A DNA stretch of 64,000 nucleotides, taken from NCBI RefSeq assembly GCF_001590865.1, contig NZ_BBUY01000016.1, forward strand, positions 6,085-70,084, given 5' to 3'. The position numbers and the translations under genes were made by a program. The notes beneath the pieces were generated by a model. It ran no database searches and was not told where the DNA came from. It worked only from the letters and a program-made list of their open reading frames with translations. Source of the stretch: Streptomyces sp. NBRC 110611 (GTDB lineage Bacteria; Actinomycetota; Actinomycetes; Streptomycetales; Streptomycetaceae). Shown in pieces: positions 9,801 to 17,646 of this stretch (the first letter of the stretch is position 1; each line of letters starts with the position of its first letter).

Positions 9801-10806
9801 CGACCAGCTCCTCAACCGTGTGGAGCTGCGCCTGGGCGACCCGATGGAGTCGGAGTTCGACCGCAAGCGCGCGGAGAACGTCCCGATGGGGCGGCCCGGC
9901 CGCGGTCTGTCCCCGGAGAAGCTCGACTACCTCGCGGCGCTGCCGCGCCTGGACGGGATGAGCGACCCGGAGACGATCAGCGACGGCATCGCGAACCTGG
10001 TGGCGACGGTCAAGGAGCACTGGCAGGGCGAGCCCGCCCCCAAGGTGCGGATGCTGCCGACGATGCTGCACGTCAACGAGCTGCCCAACGGCGGCGACTA
10101 CCCGGAGCACGGCATCGCGATCGGTGTCGACGAGACCACGCTGTCGCCGGCGTTCATCGACTTCGAGACCGACCCGCTGCTGGTCGTCTACGGCGAGAGC
10201 GAGTCCGGGAAGTCGTCGCTGCTGCGTCTGCTGGCCAAGCAGATCGCCGAGCGGTACCCGACCGACAAGGCGCTCATGGTGGTCGGCGACTACCGGCGCG
10301 CCATGCTCGGCGAGCTCCCCGACAGCCATGTCTACAAGTACTGCGCCGCGGGCCCGCAGCTCCAGGAGGTCATCAGCGGACTGGCCGGTTCGCTGGGCCG
10401 CCGGATGCCCGGACCGGACGTCACACCGGAGCAGCTGCGCAACCGCAGCTGGTACGACCTGCCGGACGCGTTCGTCATCGTCGACGACTATGACCTGGTG
10501 GCGACCAGCAGCGGCAACCCGCTGCAGCCGCTGGTGGAGTACCTGCCGTTCGCGCGTGACGTGGGTCTGCGCCTGATCATCGCGCGCAGCTCCTCGGGCG
10601 CCGGACGGTCCTCGTTCGAGCCGGTGATGCAGCGCACCAAGGAGCTCGGTGCGCAGGGCCTGATCCTCTCCGCCGACCCGGGCGAGGGCCCGCTGATGGG
10701 CAACATCAAGGGCCAGCCGCTGACACCGGGACGGGCCACGTTCATCACGCGCAAGCGGGGTGCACAGCTGGTCCAGACGGGCTGGCTGCCGGGCCAGGGG
10801 CAGTGA
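6847..10806 (+). CDS. eccC: Type VII secretion ATPase EccC (FtsK/SpoIIIE family, fused EccCa-EccCb)
   Basis: Motor ATPase that recognises WXG100 substrates and drives export. 1319 residues in a single chain (some ESX systems split it in two). Two membrane helices lie at about 38-58 and 63-85. Three FtsK-like ATPase domains follow, each with an intact P-loop: GATGSGKSE (~473), GGPQSGKST (~831) and GESESGKSS (~1116). Walker B strands are LVMIIDEFSELL, VFLVIDGW and FVIVDDYD. A Gly/Asn-rich linker (GPGGGNGRGGNGG) separates domains 1 and 2. The start is GTG at 6847 with AAGGA 11 bases upstream; the ATG at 6839 meets a stop after three codons. Divergent from eccD. Confidence 0.97.
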   Translation: MSVVIVKRPPRALPPEVPSEEVTLEAPPELPREGEPDNLFMTFMPMMGMAGSAGFLFMGNQPFMKIMGGFMVASTLAMAILQIVKARQGPSGQMLQERQDYLKYLAQKRKEVRRTARKQRDAQLFTHPDPSQLWSVVAEGKRVWERRTSDPDFGQVRLGLGPQQLATPLKAPETAPVDELEPLTAHAMKEFLDKHGHLDDLPLAVSLRAFYHLTVSGDPDTVYGASRAVIAQLCTLHSPEDLAVAVVTAPGAAAEWEWTKWLPHVQDKTTDGAGSRRLVVGDLGEIEELLADELDGRGRFSPQGTPVSDTPHVVIVLDGGEVPMDSVIAGAEGLQGVTIIEVVPGDLDEIRGGLAIQVSPGKLVLESAGGAVYHGVCDTLSIAESEALARQLAPLRAGSGADGEEPLLSNLDFTDLLNIGDAGSLDVSRTWRPRTLAERLRVPIGVDRDGQPVMLDIKEASQQGMGPHGLCVGATGSGKSEVLRTLVLALAVTHSSETLNFILADFKGGATFTGMAEMPHVAAVITNLADDTTLIDRMRDSITGELQRRQELLRSAGNYANITDYEKARAAGAPLDPLPSLVMIIDEFSELLAAKPDFIEMFIQIGRIGRSMGVHMLLASQRLEEGKLRGLDTFLSYRLGLRTFSAAESRTAIGVPDAYHLPNVPGSGILKYDTETMVQFKAAYVSGTYRGPGGGNGRGGNGGRSMRMPVPFTAAPVMEQIIEEPVVEAAEPEIDDALADTVLDVMVQRMQGQGPPAHQVWLPPLDESPTVNQLLPALAVTPERGVHAPEYTALGKLVVPVALVDKPFEQRRDVMYLDFSAGAGHGLVVGGPQSGKSTLIRSTIAAFSLTHTPSEVQFYCLDFGGGGMLTMEGLPHVGGVASRLDAEKVRRTVAEVVGILNQREEFFRANSIDSIATYRQRRAAGAFPDEKWGDVFLVIDGWATFKTDYEQLDPVILDIAARGLGFGVHLVLGASRYTEVRPALRDQLLNRVELRLGDPMESEFDRKRAENVPMGRPGRGLSPEKLDYLAALPRLDGMSDPETISDGIANLVATVKEHWQGEPAPKVRMLPTMLHVNELPNGGDYPEHGIAIGVDETTLSPAFIDFETDPLLVVYGESESGKSSLLRLLAKQIAERYPTDKALMVVGDYRRAMLGELPDSHVYKYCAAGPQLQEVISGLAGSLGRRMPGPDVTPEQLRNRSWYDLPDAFVIVDDYDLVATSSGNPLQPLVEYLPFARDVGLRLIIARSSSGAGRSSFEPVMQRTKELGAQGLILSADPGEGPLMGNIKGQPLTPGRATFITRKRGAQLVQTGWLPGQGQ

Positions 10807-10890
10807 CCGGTGGCGGCCTGGCCGGTAACCGGTAGTCGGTAGCTGGCAGCCGGTAGTCGGTAGTCGGTACGGCCAAGGGCCGGGTGCACG

Positions 10891-10932
10891 ACGGCGGTGG
10901 GGCGCTCCTCTCAGGGGGCGCCCCACCGCCGT
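10891..10932. terminator. Bidirectional terminator after eccC
   Basis: Perfect 15-bp inverted repeat (10891-10905 and 10918-10932) with a 12-base loop. It sits between the ends of two convergent genes, eccC and the 11011-11781 gene, so it probably ends transcription from both sides. Confidence 0.75.
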
Positions 10933-10987
10933 TTCGTCGGGCTCTACCGCCGTCTCGTCGAGCTCTACCGCCGTCTCGTCGGGCTCT
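10925..10987. repeat. Three tandem 21-bp repeats
   Basis: Three adjacent 21-base units (10925-10945, 10946-10966, 10967-10987), each beginning ACCGCCGT and ending GCTCT, that differ at two positions. The first unit overlaps the right arm of the terminator hairpin. A second set of short GGTAGTCGGTA-type repeats lies just upstream, at about 10833-10870. Looks like slippage or duplication in a non-coding convergent gap. Confidence 0.8.
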
Positions 10988-11010
10988 GTCCTCCGCCTGT
11001 CGGGCTCCGG

Positions 11011-11781
11011 TCAGCCGAAAGCGCCGTGCCGGGTGGTGTCGGGGGCCGTGGGCCCCGCGCCCTGCGCCGGCTTCCCGGGGCCGTCCGCTGCCTCAGGGCT
11101 CTCCGGCTTCCCAGCGCCCTCCGGCTCGCTGGGGCCTTCCGGCTGTTCGGGCGTCTCCGGGCCGGCCGGCTGGGTCCGTACGCCCTTGGCGATGCCCTCG
11201 CCGCCGCGCGTCCTGGCCTCGCCGGGCTGGACCGGCCCGAACGGGTCGGGCCCCGGCGCGGCCGTGGAGGTGTCCCAGCGGTGCCGTACGAGCGGAGCCT
11301 GGCTCTGGCCACCGCCCTTGCCGCCGTTCCGGCCCAGTGCGGCGCCCAGACCATTGGCGAGCTGGCCGAGCGCCATGAAGCCGTAGGCGGCGCTGCTGCC
11401 GGACGGGGTCGAGGACGAGCCGCCGGGGTCCCGCGCAGGCGGCGCGCCGTGCCCCTGACTGCTGTCCGGGCCGCCCTGACCGTTCTGGCCGTTCTCGCCG
11501 TCCTGGCCGTCGTGACCGTCCCCGCCTCCGTCCGGCTGCGCGGCGGCGGTCTCCAGGTCCGCCGCGGCCAGTTCGAAAGCCGGCAGCGACTCGTCCACGG
11601 CCCCCTTGAGGCGGTGCCACTCCGCGGCGAACGCCTCGCCCGCCGGACCGTGCCAGTTGGCCGCCGCGGCGGTGCCGACATGCCGGTCCAGTTCGCGGAC
11701 CATGCCGTCGAGGTGCTTGCCCATCGCCCGCCAGCCGGCCGCCGCCGCGTGCAGTGCCTCGGGGTTGCGTCGCTCGCTCAC
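11011..11781 (-). CDS. WXG100-like protein with disordered tail ending in Phe-Gly, putative ESX substrate
   Basis: 256 residues. The first ~85 form a helical hairpin with a WHG turn (NWHGPAGEAFAAEWHRL), the WXG100-superfamily signature. The rest is low complexity: a Gly/Asp/Gln/Asn-rich stretch, a short hydrophobic patch (AAYGFMALGQLANGLGAALG), then a Pro/Glu/Gly-rich tail. The last two residues are Phe-Gly, as in three other large proteins of this locus. It is second in a two-gene unit: its ATG overlaps the stop of the 11778-12086 gene by four bases, so translation is coupled. No toxin or enzyme motif is visible. The export role is inferred from the fold and from the place next to eccC. Confidence 0.75.
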   Translation of the reverse strand: MSERRNPEALHAAAAGWRAMGKHLDGMVRELDRHVGTAAAANWHGPAGEAFAAEWHRLKGAVDESLPAFELAAADLETAAAQPDGGGDGHDGQDGENGQNGQGGPDSSQGHGAPPARDPGGSSSTPSGSSAAYGFMALGQLANGLGAALGRNGGKGGGQSQAPLVRHRWDTSTAAPGPDPFGPVQPGEARTRGGEGIAKGVRTQPAGPETPEQPEGPSEPEGAGKPESPEAADGPGKPAQGAGPTAPDTTRHGAFG

Positions 11782-12086
11782 TTGACGCTCCGCATGATCT
11801 CGACCAGCTCGTCCTCTGCCGCCTGCGCGTTGGCGACGGTCTCCCTGATGTCACCGCCGACGTCGGCGAGCCGCTGCTGCAGCTGGACGAGGGCCCGCTC
11901 GGCCTGCTCGTACAGCTCGCGGAACGGCCGGGACGCCTCCTCGCTGCCGAATCCGTCCCGCAGCGCCTCGGCATCCGCCCGTCGTCTGAATGCGGCCAGC
12001 TGCCGGCTCAGTTCTTCCGCGTGTATCCCGAAGGTCGCACCGAGTGTGTGCAACTCATCAGTACTGAGCCGGACGTCGTCGGACAT
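11778..12086 (-). CDS. Small helical ESAT-6-like protein, partner of the downstream WXG100-like gene
   Basis: 102 residues, all predicted helix (MSDDVRLSTDELHTLGATF to EDELVEIMRSVK), with a central turn around GFGSEEASRPF instead of a classical WXG. Resembles the EspC/ESAT-6-like small partners that precede larger ESX substrates. Unlike the six other small helical proteins in the window, it has no Tyr at the YxxxD/E position (the aligned segment is ANAQAAEDE). The start chosen is ATG at 12086, with GGGGAGA close upstream; the longer open frame to 12320 has no family support. The 254-base gap to the divergent 12341 gene is the likely promoter region. Confidence 0.72.
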   Translation of the reverse strand: MSDDVRLSTDELHTLGATFGIHAEELSRQLAAFRRRADAEALRDGFGSEEASRPFRELYEQAERALVQLQQRLADVGGDIRETVANAQAAEDELVEIMRSVK

Positions 12087-12253
12087 CTTTTCTCCCCGAA
12101 TTGAATGACAGCTGCCTGCCCACATCGCCTCAGGTCTAGCACACCCGCAATAGCCCGGAAGTCCGCCGCCGAGCAGACCGCGGCCGGACTCGGAATGCAT
12201 AAGGAGGAATACCTGGCTATGCAGCAATACCCGGCAATACCGACAACCCCACC

Positions 12254-12284
12254 TTGACGACCCGTTCGCACCCGTCATTAGACT
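12254..12284 (+). promoter_or_regulatory. Candidate housekeeping-type promoter for the 12341 gene
   Basis: TTGACG (12254-12259), 19 bases, then TAGACT (12279-12284), close to the Streptomyces HrdB pattern although the spacer is one base long. It lies about 55 bases upstream of the ATG at 12341. Not verified by any expression evidence. Confidence 0.4.
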
Positions 12285-12340
12285 CAGGACGCCGGTGCGG
12301 CACACGCGGTTGCTGCGCATGACGCCCTAGGGGGACTGAG

Positions 12341-12745
12341 ATGAGTAACGAGCGAGAGATCCGGGACGAGGACCTGATGGACGTCGCCCAGGATCCGGAG
12401 CAGGCGCACCGGCTGCGCAAGGCCCTGAAGGTCCTGGCGGACAACCCCAAGGTGGGCGGCAAACTGCAGGAGATGGCCCAGGAGGTGCTGGCCGGCCGTA
12501 TCGGCATGAAGGAGGCCATCCAGACACCGGGCTACATGGACGCCATCGGGGACCGGCTCGGCGAGATGCGACGGGCCGCGGAGAACCAGACGATGGCCGA
12601 GCGCGAGGAGTCGCGGACGAAGTTCGCCGCCTGGCAGCAGGAGCAGGAGACCAAGGAGGCCGAGGAGCGCGCCGAGCGCGACGGCCCGTCCCTCAACATC
12701 GTCACCGGCTCGCGACGCGGCGGCGGCCGCAGCCACCGGGGCTGA
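12341..12745 (+). CDS. Conserved ESX-associated small protein, paralogue of the 23417 gene
   Basis: 134 residues, charged and helical, no membrane segment or signal peptide. The core RLRKALKVLADNPKVGGKL followed by MAQEVLAGRIGMKEAI aligns with the 23417-23776 product (SLRAVRDNSNAPDALKELAR, MLSGRLQLKDAL), so the two are paralogues. The C-terminus is basic and Gly/Arg-rich (SRRGGGRSHRG). The start is ATG at 12341, after GGGGGAC. I do not recognise a named family with certainty. It sits next to a secretion-substrate pair, as its paralogue does, so a chaperone-like or regulatory role for substrates is possible but is inference only. Confidence 0.7.
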   Translation: MSNEREIRDEDLMDVAQDPEQAHRLRKALKVLADNPKVGGKLQEMAQEVLAGRIGMKEAIQTPGYMDAIGDRLGEMRRAAENQTMAEREESRTKFAAWQQEQETKEAEERAERDGPSLNIVTGSRRGGGRSHRG

Positions 12746-12772
12746 CACACGTAGCAAATTCACCTGTTTACG

Positions 12773-12839
12773 TGGAGAATTCGGGCAGGTTTGCGCCCTT
12801 CTCGCTCTCGCCTTGAGCACATCAATCCCGAATTCTCCA
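12773..12839. repeat. 13-bp inverted repeat between the 12341 and 12917 genes
   Basis: Perfect 13-bp arms (12773-12785 and 12827-12839), each holding an EcoRI-like GAATTC core, with a 41-base loop. Placed after the stop at 12745 and before the start at 12917, so it may be a weak terminator or a leader structure of the ATPase gene. Confidence 0.55.
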
Positions 12840-12916
12840 TAACTATCGCAACGGGCTACAGGGACAACACGCACCGCATTCGCCCCATGCGGCGGATCGA
12901 TGGGGGACAAGAAAAC

Positions 12917-15040
12917 ATGAGCACCTCGGACGAAGGCAGCGCCGCCGACGGAAGCAGTGCCGCTGACGAAAGCAGCGCCGCCGACGGAAACGGAAGCAGT
13001 GCCGCAGACGAAAGAAGCGTCGCCGCACCGGCCGCCGGGTACGCACCGCATCCCTACCTCGGCGGCCGCACCGCCGCACTCCGCGCCCTCGCGGCGTGGC
13101 GTATGCGCTGGCCCGGCGCACCGCGCGTCATCGTGCTCACCGGGAACCCGGGCAGTGGGCGTTCGCGCCTGGTCACCGGCTTCCTGATGCTCTGCGATCC
13201 CGAGTACCGCAAGCAGCTGCCGCTGGACGACCTGGACCCGGCCACCGTGCCCCCGGACCTGCCGGCACCCGCCGTACCGAGCCCCAGGGGGCGCACCGCG
13301 GCACAGGTGCTCCAGCTCCTCACCGAACACTTCGGCCTTCACGGTGAAGACATCTTCACCGAACTCGCCACTCGTGCGGAGCCGGTGAGCATCGTGGTGC
13401 CGGACGTCGACCGGGCCGGTCCGGTACGCGCCGCGCACGAGCCGGCCCGCCTGGTACGGGACGTGCTCACGCCGCTCGCCGCCACCGAAACGGTTCAGCT
13501 GCTCGCCGACGTACCCCGCGAACTCGCCGCCGAACTGGCCGGGGCACTGCCGCACGGACAGGCGCAGATCATCGATCTGGACGCCCCCGAGTGGGCCGAC
13601 CCCGAGGGCCTGGTACTGCACGCCGAGACCGCCCTCGACCCCGCGAACGGCGCGCCGGACCTCCCTCACCCCCTCCCCCGCACCACCGACCCGGCAGTCC
13701 GCCGGGCGCTGGCCGAGGTGCTGGCCGAGCGGGCGGCCGGCAACCGGCTCACCCTCCAGCTGGCCGTGCGGTCGCTGCTCGCCCAGCCCGGTGGCTTCGA
13801 TCCGTCGGATCCGGCGGACGCCGCCGCTCCGCTGCCGGGCAGCGTCGGCGAGGCACTCGACCTGCACGCCCGCCGCCTGGGCGCCGATCCGCAGACCCTG
13901 CGGCTGGTGCTCGCACCGCTCGCCTTCGCGGAGGGTGCGGGGCTGCCGGTCCAGCTGCTGGCGCCGCTGGCGACCGCCGTAGCGGGCCGCGACATGAACC
14001 AGGCCGTCGCCGACGGCTTGCCGCTGGCGGGCCCGTTCATCCAGGGGGCCACGGGAGACACGCCGAGATCCGGTGGCGACGGCGGCCGCCCGCTGCTGCG
14101 CCTGGCACACCCCGGCATCGCCGAGGAGATCCGCTCCGGTCTGCCGGACGTCCGGGACGCCCAGACCAGGATCGCGATGGCGCTGCTGGAGGCGGTGCCC
14201 CAGCAGGACTGGTCCCGCGCCGACCCGTACATCCGCGACCACCTCGCGGCACACACCCTCGAAGCCGGCCTGCTCCCCCAACTCCTCACCGACCCGGGCC
14301 TGTTCGCGCACGCCGACCCGGCGGCACTCCAGGCGGCCGTCGAAGCCGTACCCCTGGAGCAGCTGGGCGCTCCCGCCCGTACGTATCTGCGCACCGCTCC
14401 GCTGCTCACTCGTACGCAGGCACCGGCCGTCATGCGGGCGGCGTACCTGGAGTCCGCCTTCGTCGAGGACGGGCTGATGCCCTACGCGGAGGCACTGCAC
14501 GAGCTGGGCCTCGACCTGCCGTGGCGCACGCTCTGGAGCGCACCCCTGACCGGTGTACGCGCGGTGACCATCGGCTCGCTTCCCCAGAACAATGGGGACG
14601 GCGGGGACGATGGGGACGGTGAGGGCTATAGGGACGGCGGGAACTATGGGAACGACACGGATGACGCGGCTCCCCGCCCCGTCGCCGCCTTCCTCGTCCC
14701 CGAAACCACCCCGGGCGCCCGTACGCTGCCCGGCCCGGCCGATGGCTCCGGTCCGGCGCTCCTCCTCCACGACCTGCTCACCCCGGAGTATCTCGACGCC
14801 GACCCGTCACACGTCGTACCGCTCTCGGAGGAGGCCCTGGCCGCCGCGCCCTTCGGCCTGCGTCACGGCGCCGACGCGTTGCGGGTCCGGGCCCGTGCAA
14901 CCGAGGAGGTGCTGACCACCCTGGTGTCCGACACCCCGATCACCGGCGCCGCCCTCTCACCGGACGGTGTCCTCGTCATCGCCACCGAACGCGGCGTCAC
15001 CGCCCGGCAGATCCGCACGCCCGCTCAGGACGAGACATGA
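12917..15040 (+). CDS. P-loop NTPase, STAND/AAA-like, with Arg in the Walker A Lys position
   Basis: 707 residues. The N-terminus (1-40) is a Ser/Ala/Asp/Glu low-complexity run of SSAADE/SSAADG repeats. A nucleotide-binding domain follows, with VIVLTGNPGSGRSRLVTG around residue 75: a Walker A in which the usual Lys is Arg. A Walker B-like strand is SIVVPDVDRA. The C-terminal half is all-helical, Leu/Ala-rich and without a catalytic motif. A Gly/Asp/Asn-rich insertion (NNGDGGDDGDGEGYRDGG) lies near residue 560. The start is ATG at 12917 with GGGGGA upstream; a longer frame exists but lacks a ribosome site. It may be a regulator or a conflict-system ATPase; the function is unknown. The giant 40432-44259 protein has the same P-loop oddity. 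Confidence 0.7.
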   Translation: MSTSDEGSAADGSSAADESSAADGNGSSAADERSVAAPAAGYAPHPYLGGRTAALRALAAWRMRWPGAPRVIVLTGNPGSGRSRLVTGFLMLCDPEYRKQLPLDDLDPATVPPDLPAPAVPSPRGRTAAQVLQLLTEHFGLHGEDIFTELATRAEPVSIVVPDVDRAGPVRAAHEPARLVRDVLTPLAATETVQLLADVPRELAAELAGALPHGQAQIIDLDAPEWADPEGLVLHAETALDPANGAPDLPHPLPRTTDPAVRRALAEVLAERAAGNRLTLQLAVRSLLAQPGGFDPSDPADAAAPLPGSVGEALDLHARRLGADPQTLRLVLAPLAFAEGAGLPVQLLAPLATAVAGRDMNQAVADGLPLAGPFIQGATGDTPRSGGDGGRPLLRLAHPGIAEEIRSGLPDVRDAQTRIAMALLEAVPQQDWSRADPYIRDHLAAHTLEAGLLPQLLTDPGLFAHADPAALQAAVEAVPLEQLGAPARTYLRTAPLLTRTQAPAVMRAAYLESAFVEDGLMPYAEALHELGLDLPWRTLWSAPLTGVRAVTIGSLPQNNGDGGDDGDGEGYRDGGNYGNDTDDAAPRPVAAFLVPETTPGARTLPGPADGSGPALLLHDLLTPEYLDADPSHVVPLSEEALAAAPFGLRHGADALRVRARATEEVLTTLVSDTPITGAALSPDGVLVIATERGVTARQIRTPAQDET

Positions 15041-15101
15041 TCGCCCCTCAGGACAGCAATCATCCTCAGGGCAACAACCGGCCCCAGGGCAAGAATCGCC
15101 C

Positions 15102-15482
15102 TCAGGGCAACAGGAGCCAGTCCGAGGTCAGGGCGGCCGCCAGCCCGATGCCGAGCAGCCAGGTGCCGAGCCGGGTACGCCCATGCCGGCTGAGCTCGAT
15201 CACCACGCCGCAGAGCACCAGCGCGGCTCCGTACACCCCCACCACCAGTACCGACGTACGCGATGCCAGGCGCACCACCAGTACCGCCGCCATCGCGGCC
15301 ATCAGCACCGAGGCCAGGACGATGCGTATGCGCCGCGCCTGACGGGGAGTCAGCCCACTGCGGCCCTCAGTCTCCTCGGATCCCTCAGTCTCCTCGGGTC
15401 CCTCAGCTGCTTCAGGGTCCCCAGTTCCCTCGGAGACGGGCTCTTCACGGGACTCTGACTCTTCCTTAGCGCGTTCGCTCAT
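15102..15482 (-). CDS. Small three-helix membrane protein
   Basis: 126 residues. An acidic Glu/Ser-rich cytosolic head (MSERAKEESESREEPVSEG onward, repeating ETEGSEETEG) is followed by a basic patch (RQARRIR) and three hydrophobic helices: about IVLASVLMAAMAAVLVV, VLVVGVYGAALVLCGVV and LGTWLLGIGLAAALTS. Family not recognised. It is last in a four-gene minus-strand unit (17646 to 15102), seven bases after the PH-like gene. With a secreted-protein pair at the head of the unit, an immunity or anchoring role is conceivable but not shown. Confidence 0.68.
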   Translation of the reverse strand: MSERAKEESESREEPVSEGTGDPEAAEGPEETEGSEETEGRSGLTPRQARRIRIVLASVLMAAMAAVLVVRLASRTSVLVVGVYGAALVLCGVVIELSRHGRTRLGTWLLGIGLAAALTSDWLLLP

Positions 15483-15489
15483 GAGCGCA

Positions 15490-16164
15490 TCATCCCCCTC
15501 GGTGTGCGGCGGCGACGAACGCCTCCATATGTGCGCGCACCGCGCTGCCCAGGGCGATCCATGAGCCGTCGACGAACGTGACATCGAACCGCCCCCGGGC
15601 CGCCAGGGCCTTGGGGTGCGGGTCGATACGGGCGATGTTCGGCCGGGGCACCGCCGATCCAACAGCCCACTGCGGGGCGGCATCCCGCCGGCCGGTGCCG
15701 TGATCCACGAGCAGGATCAACCGGCGGTCGGTCAGCGCCTGCCGCCGTGGATCACCGCCGGCGTTGGTCAGATTGACGAGGAAGCGCCCGGCCATGCTCT
15801 GCCAGCCGCCGTCCATCACCGTGCCCCAGATCGCCTTCTCGACGGCACGGTCGGCGGCATGGTCCAAGGCATCCGTGGTGCGCTCGATCCGATCCCCGAC
15901 GCGCCCCGCGGCCCGAGTGAGCGGGTTGTTGACCAAGCGGCTGCCGGTCACCGCCTCCAGCGGACGGGCCACCTTGCCCAGTGCGTTGCCCAACACGCCC
16001 CGTACCCGCTCTTCGAGCTTCGACTGAGCCGGTGGGCCCTGCGGCGTGCGCAGCTCGGCCGGGACAGAGGGCAGCGCCGTATTGGGCCAGTAGTCACAGG
16101 CGATGACCAGCCTCTCGCCTGGATGAAGAAAGGGCAGGAAACAATCGCGGTACTCGGGCTTCAT
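15490..16164 (-). CDS. Putative PH/GRAM-like protein in an ESX substrate operon
   Basis: 224 residues, soluble. The N-terminal FLHPGERLVIACDYW and the C-terminal ALTDRRLILLVDH, IARIDPHPKALAARG and FDVTFVDGSWIALG form the alternating strand pattern of bacterial PH/GRAM-like domains. A helical, charged middle (about 50-140) is inserted between the strands. The start chosen is ATG at 16164 with AGGAG ten bases upstream; the frame stays open further but without support. It lies 31 bases after the FG-ended 16196 gene and just before a small membrane protein gene, apparently one transcript. The fold call is by eye; function unknown. Confidence 0.62.
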   Translation of the reverse strand: MKPEYRDCFLPFLHPGERLVIACDYWPNTALPSVPAELRTPQGPPAQSKLEERVRGVLGNALGKVARPLEAVTGSRLVNNPLTRAAGRVGDRIERTTDALDHAADRAVEKAIWGTVMDGGWQSMAGRFLVNLTNAGGDPRRQALTDRRLILLVDHGTGRRDAAPQWAVGSAVPRPNIARIDPHPKALAARGRFDVTFVDGSWIALGSAVRAHMEAFVAAAHRGG

Positions 16165-16195
16165 ACGGCGCGACTCCTCTCGTCGAATGCGGGCG

Positions 16196-17320
16196 TCAGC
16201 CGAACGGGTTGTCGGGATCGCGGGGCTGCTGGGCTGCGGCCGGGCGCGGGAAAAACCGCGGGTCATTTTCGACCGCCGGTTCGCGGTAACGGCTGAGCGG
16301 GTCCTGCGCGACGGGCGCCGGATCCTTCTCAACCGCCGGATCCCGGTAACGGCTCAGCGGATCCTGCGCGACGGGCGCCGGGTCGAAGTCCGACACCGGC
16401 GGCAGATGGTGGCTGCCGGGAGCGGCGGTGCGCTGGCCACTGCCGCCCGCACCGGACGGGGCCTGCTTGCCGCTCAGCGCCTCGTCGATCTTCTCGGCAG
16501 CCTCGTCGATCCCATGGCTGATGACGGGCTGCGCCGCGGCGCCCACCGGGTTCCCGGTGAATCCCAGACCGTGCATCACACCCTTGGCGCCGTGCTTGAT
16601 CGCCTTGTGCGTCATCCTGGCGCCCTGGGAAATGGCGAACTTCTCCGCCTCGCCGGCCTCCTTGATGTGCTTCCACGTCAAGGGGTTGTACCGCTTGACC
16701 TTGGACAGCTTCTTGGCCTGCTTGAGCATCTTCAGGATATTGGCGAGGCTCTTGAGTTCCGCGGCAAGGTCGTACACGACTTTGGCGATCCGGGACGTGG
16801 CGACGCTCGCCTCGGTGGCGGCCATCGCGGCTTCGGCCGCCATGGACACACCCGCGGTCACCACGGACAGCGCCACCGCCGCGGCCAGCGTGATCAGGGC
16901 CCACTCGATGAGTTCACGGATGACGGCCTCGACCATCTCCTGAGCCATTTGGGCCTGCTCGGCCGCCTGGTCCAGGACATCGGCCGTGGAGTCCATGTCC
17001 GCGGCTTCCGCCTCCATGGCGGTTTCCAGCTCGGCGAGGTGGTTCTGGAACGCCTCGGCGGCCGGGCCGGTCCACTCGTGCGACAGATCCGCGCGGTCAC
17101 GGCGCTGGTCGGCCACGATCTCCCGGAACTCGGACGCTTTCTCCCGCCACAACTTGGCCGCTTCTTTGAGCGTTTCCGGATCGCCGGTCACGCACTCCAG
17201 CTGGTCGGCGAGCGGTTCGACGAGCGGACGCATGATGCTGTCCACCACATCGCTCATCCCGCTCATCCAGTCGTTGACCTTGTTATAGGCGCTGACCGCC
17301 GTCGACGCGGGACCACTCAT
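16196..17320 (-). CDS. WXG100-domain protein with hydrophobic helix and repeat tail ending in Phe-Gly
   Basis: 374 residues. A helical hairpin with a WTG turn (HEWTGPAAEAFQNHL, W83-G85) marks a WXG100-like domain in residues ~40-130. A hydrophobic stretch follows at about 137-160 (ALITLAAAVALSVVTAGV), then a Lys-rich helical part (ILKMLKQAKKLSKVKR). The tail is disordered and holds two copies of a 20-residue repeat (DPAPVAQDPLSRYR-PAVE-). The last residues are DNPFG. Its ATG overlaps the stop of the upstream small gene by four bases. Likely an ESX-exported protein in a pair with that gene; no catalytic domain is visible. Confidence 0.76.
   Translation of the reverse strand: MSGPASTAVSAYNKVNDWMSGMSDVVDSIMRPLVEPLADQLECVTGDPETLKEAAKLWREKASEFREIVADQRRDRADLSHEWTGPAAEAFQNHLAELETAMEAEAADMDSTADVLDQAAEQAQMAQEMVEAVIRELIEWALITLAAAVALSVVTAGVSMAAEAAMAATEASVATSRIAKVVYDLAAELKSLANILKMLKQAKKLSKVKRYNPLTWKHIKEAGEAEKFAISQGARMTHKAIKHGAKGVMHGLGFTGNPVGAAAQPVISHGIDEAAEKIDEALSGKQAPSGAGGSGQRTAAPGSHHLPPVSDFDPAPVAQDPLSRYRDPAVEKDPAPVAQDPLSRYREPAVENDPRFFPRPAAAQQPRDPDNPFG
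16264..16383 (-). repeat. 60-bp tandem repeat inside the 16196-17320 gene
   Basis: Two adjacent 60-base units (about 16264-16323 and 16324-16383) differing at a few positions, encoding two copies of a 20-residue Pro/Asp-rich repeat. The in-frame length keeps the reading frame intact, so copy number could change without loss of the protein. Confidence 0.8.
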
Positions 17321-17646
17321 CGACTACCGCCCCCCGAGTGCACGTTGCGCAGGGCCGAGACAGTCTCGTCGTCGCTGCTCTGGTAGGACTGCGCCGTGTC
17401 GGTGACGGCCTCGCCGATCTTCTCCTCCAGCGTGGCGAGGGATTCCAGCGCCTCCAGAACGTGCTCTTGCCGGTCCTCGTAGTCCTTGGCTATCTCGTCC
17501 GACTCCGGCAGCTTCCCGAAAGCCTCTCGGTGCACCGAGTGCGAAGCGAGGCTGCTACGGATCGCCCGCAGTTTCTCGGCGCGCTGCTCGGAAGTTTTGG
17601 CAAACTTCCGCAGCGCCTCCTGGGCAGCGGTGAATTGCTCCGCCAC
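17317..17646 (-). CDS. Small EspC/WXG100-like helical protein with YxxxD motif
   Basis: 109 residues, two long helices separated by a turn around HSVHREAFGKLPES. The second helix ends in SYQSSDDE, where Y88 and D92 make the YxxxD export motif. Resembles the EspC-type small partners of ESX substrates. The start is GTG at 17646, just after GGGGGGAG; the longer frame to 17745 is not supported. First gene of a unit continuing with the WXG100 large protein (ATGA overlap), the PH-like protein and a membrane protein. Confidence 0.75.
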   Translation of the reverse strand: MAEQFTAAQEALRKFAKTSEQRAEKLRAIRSSLASHSVHREAFGKLPESDEIAKDYEDRQEHVLEALESLATLEEKIGEAVTDTAQSYQSSDDETVSALRNVHSGGGSR

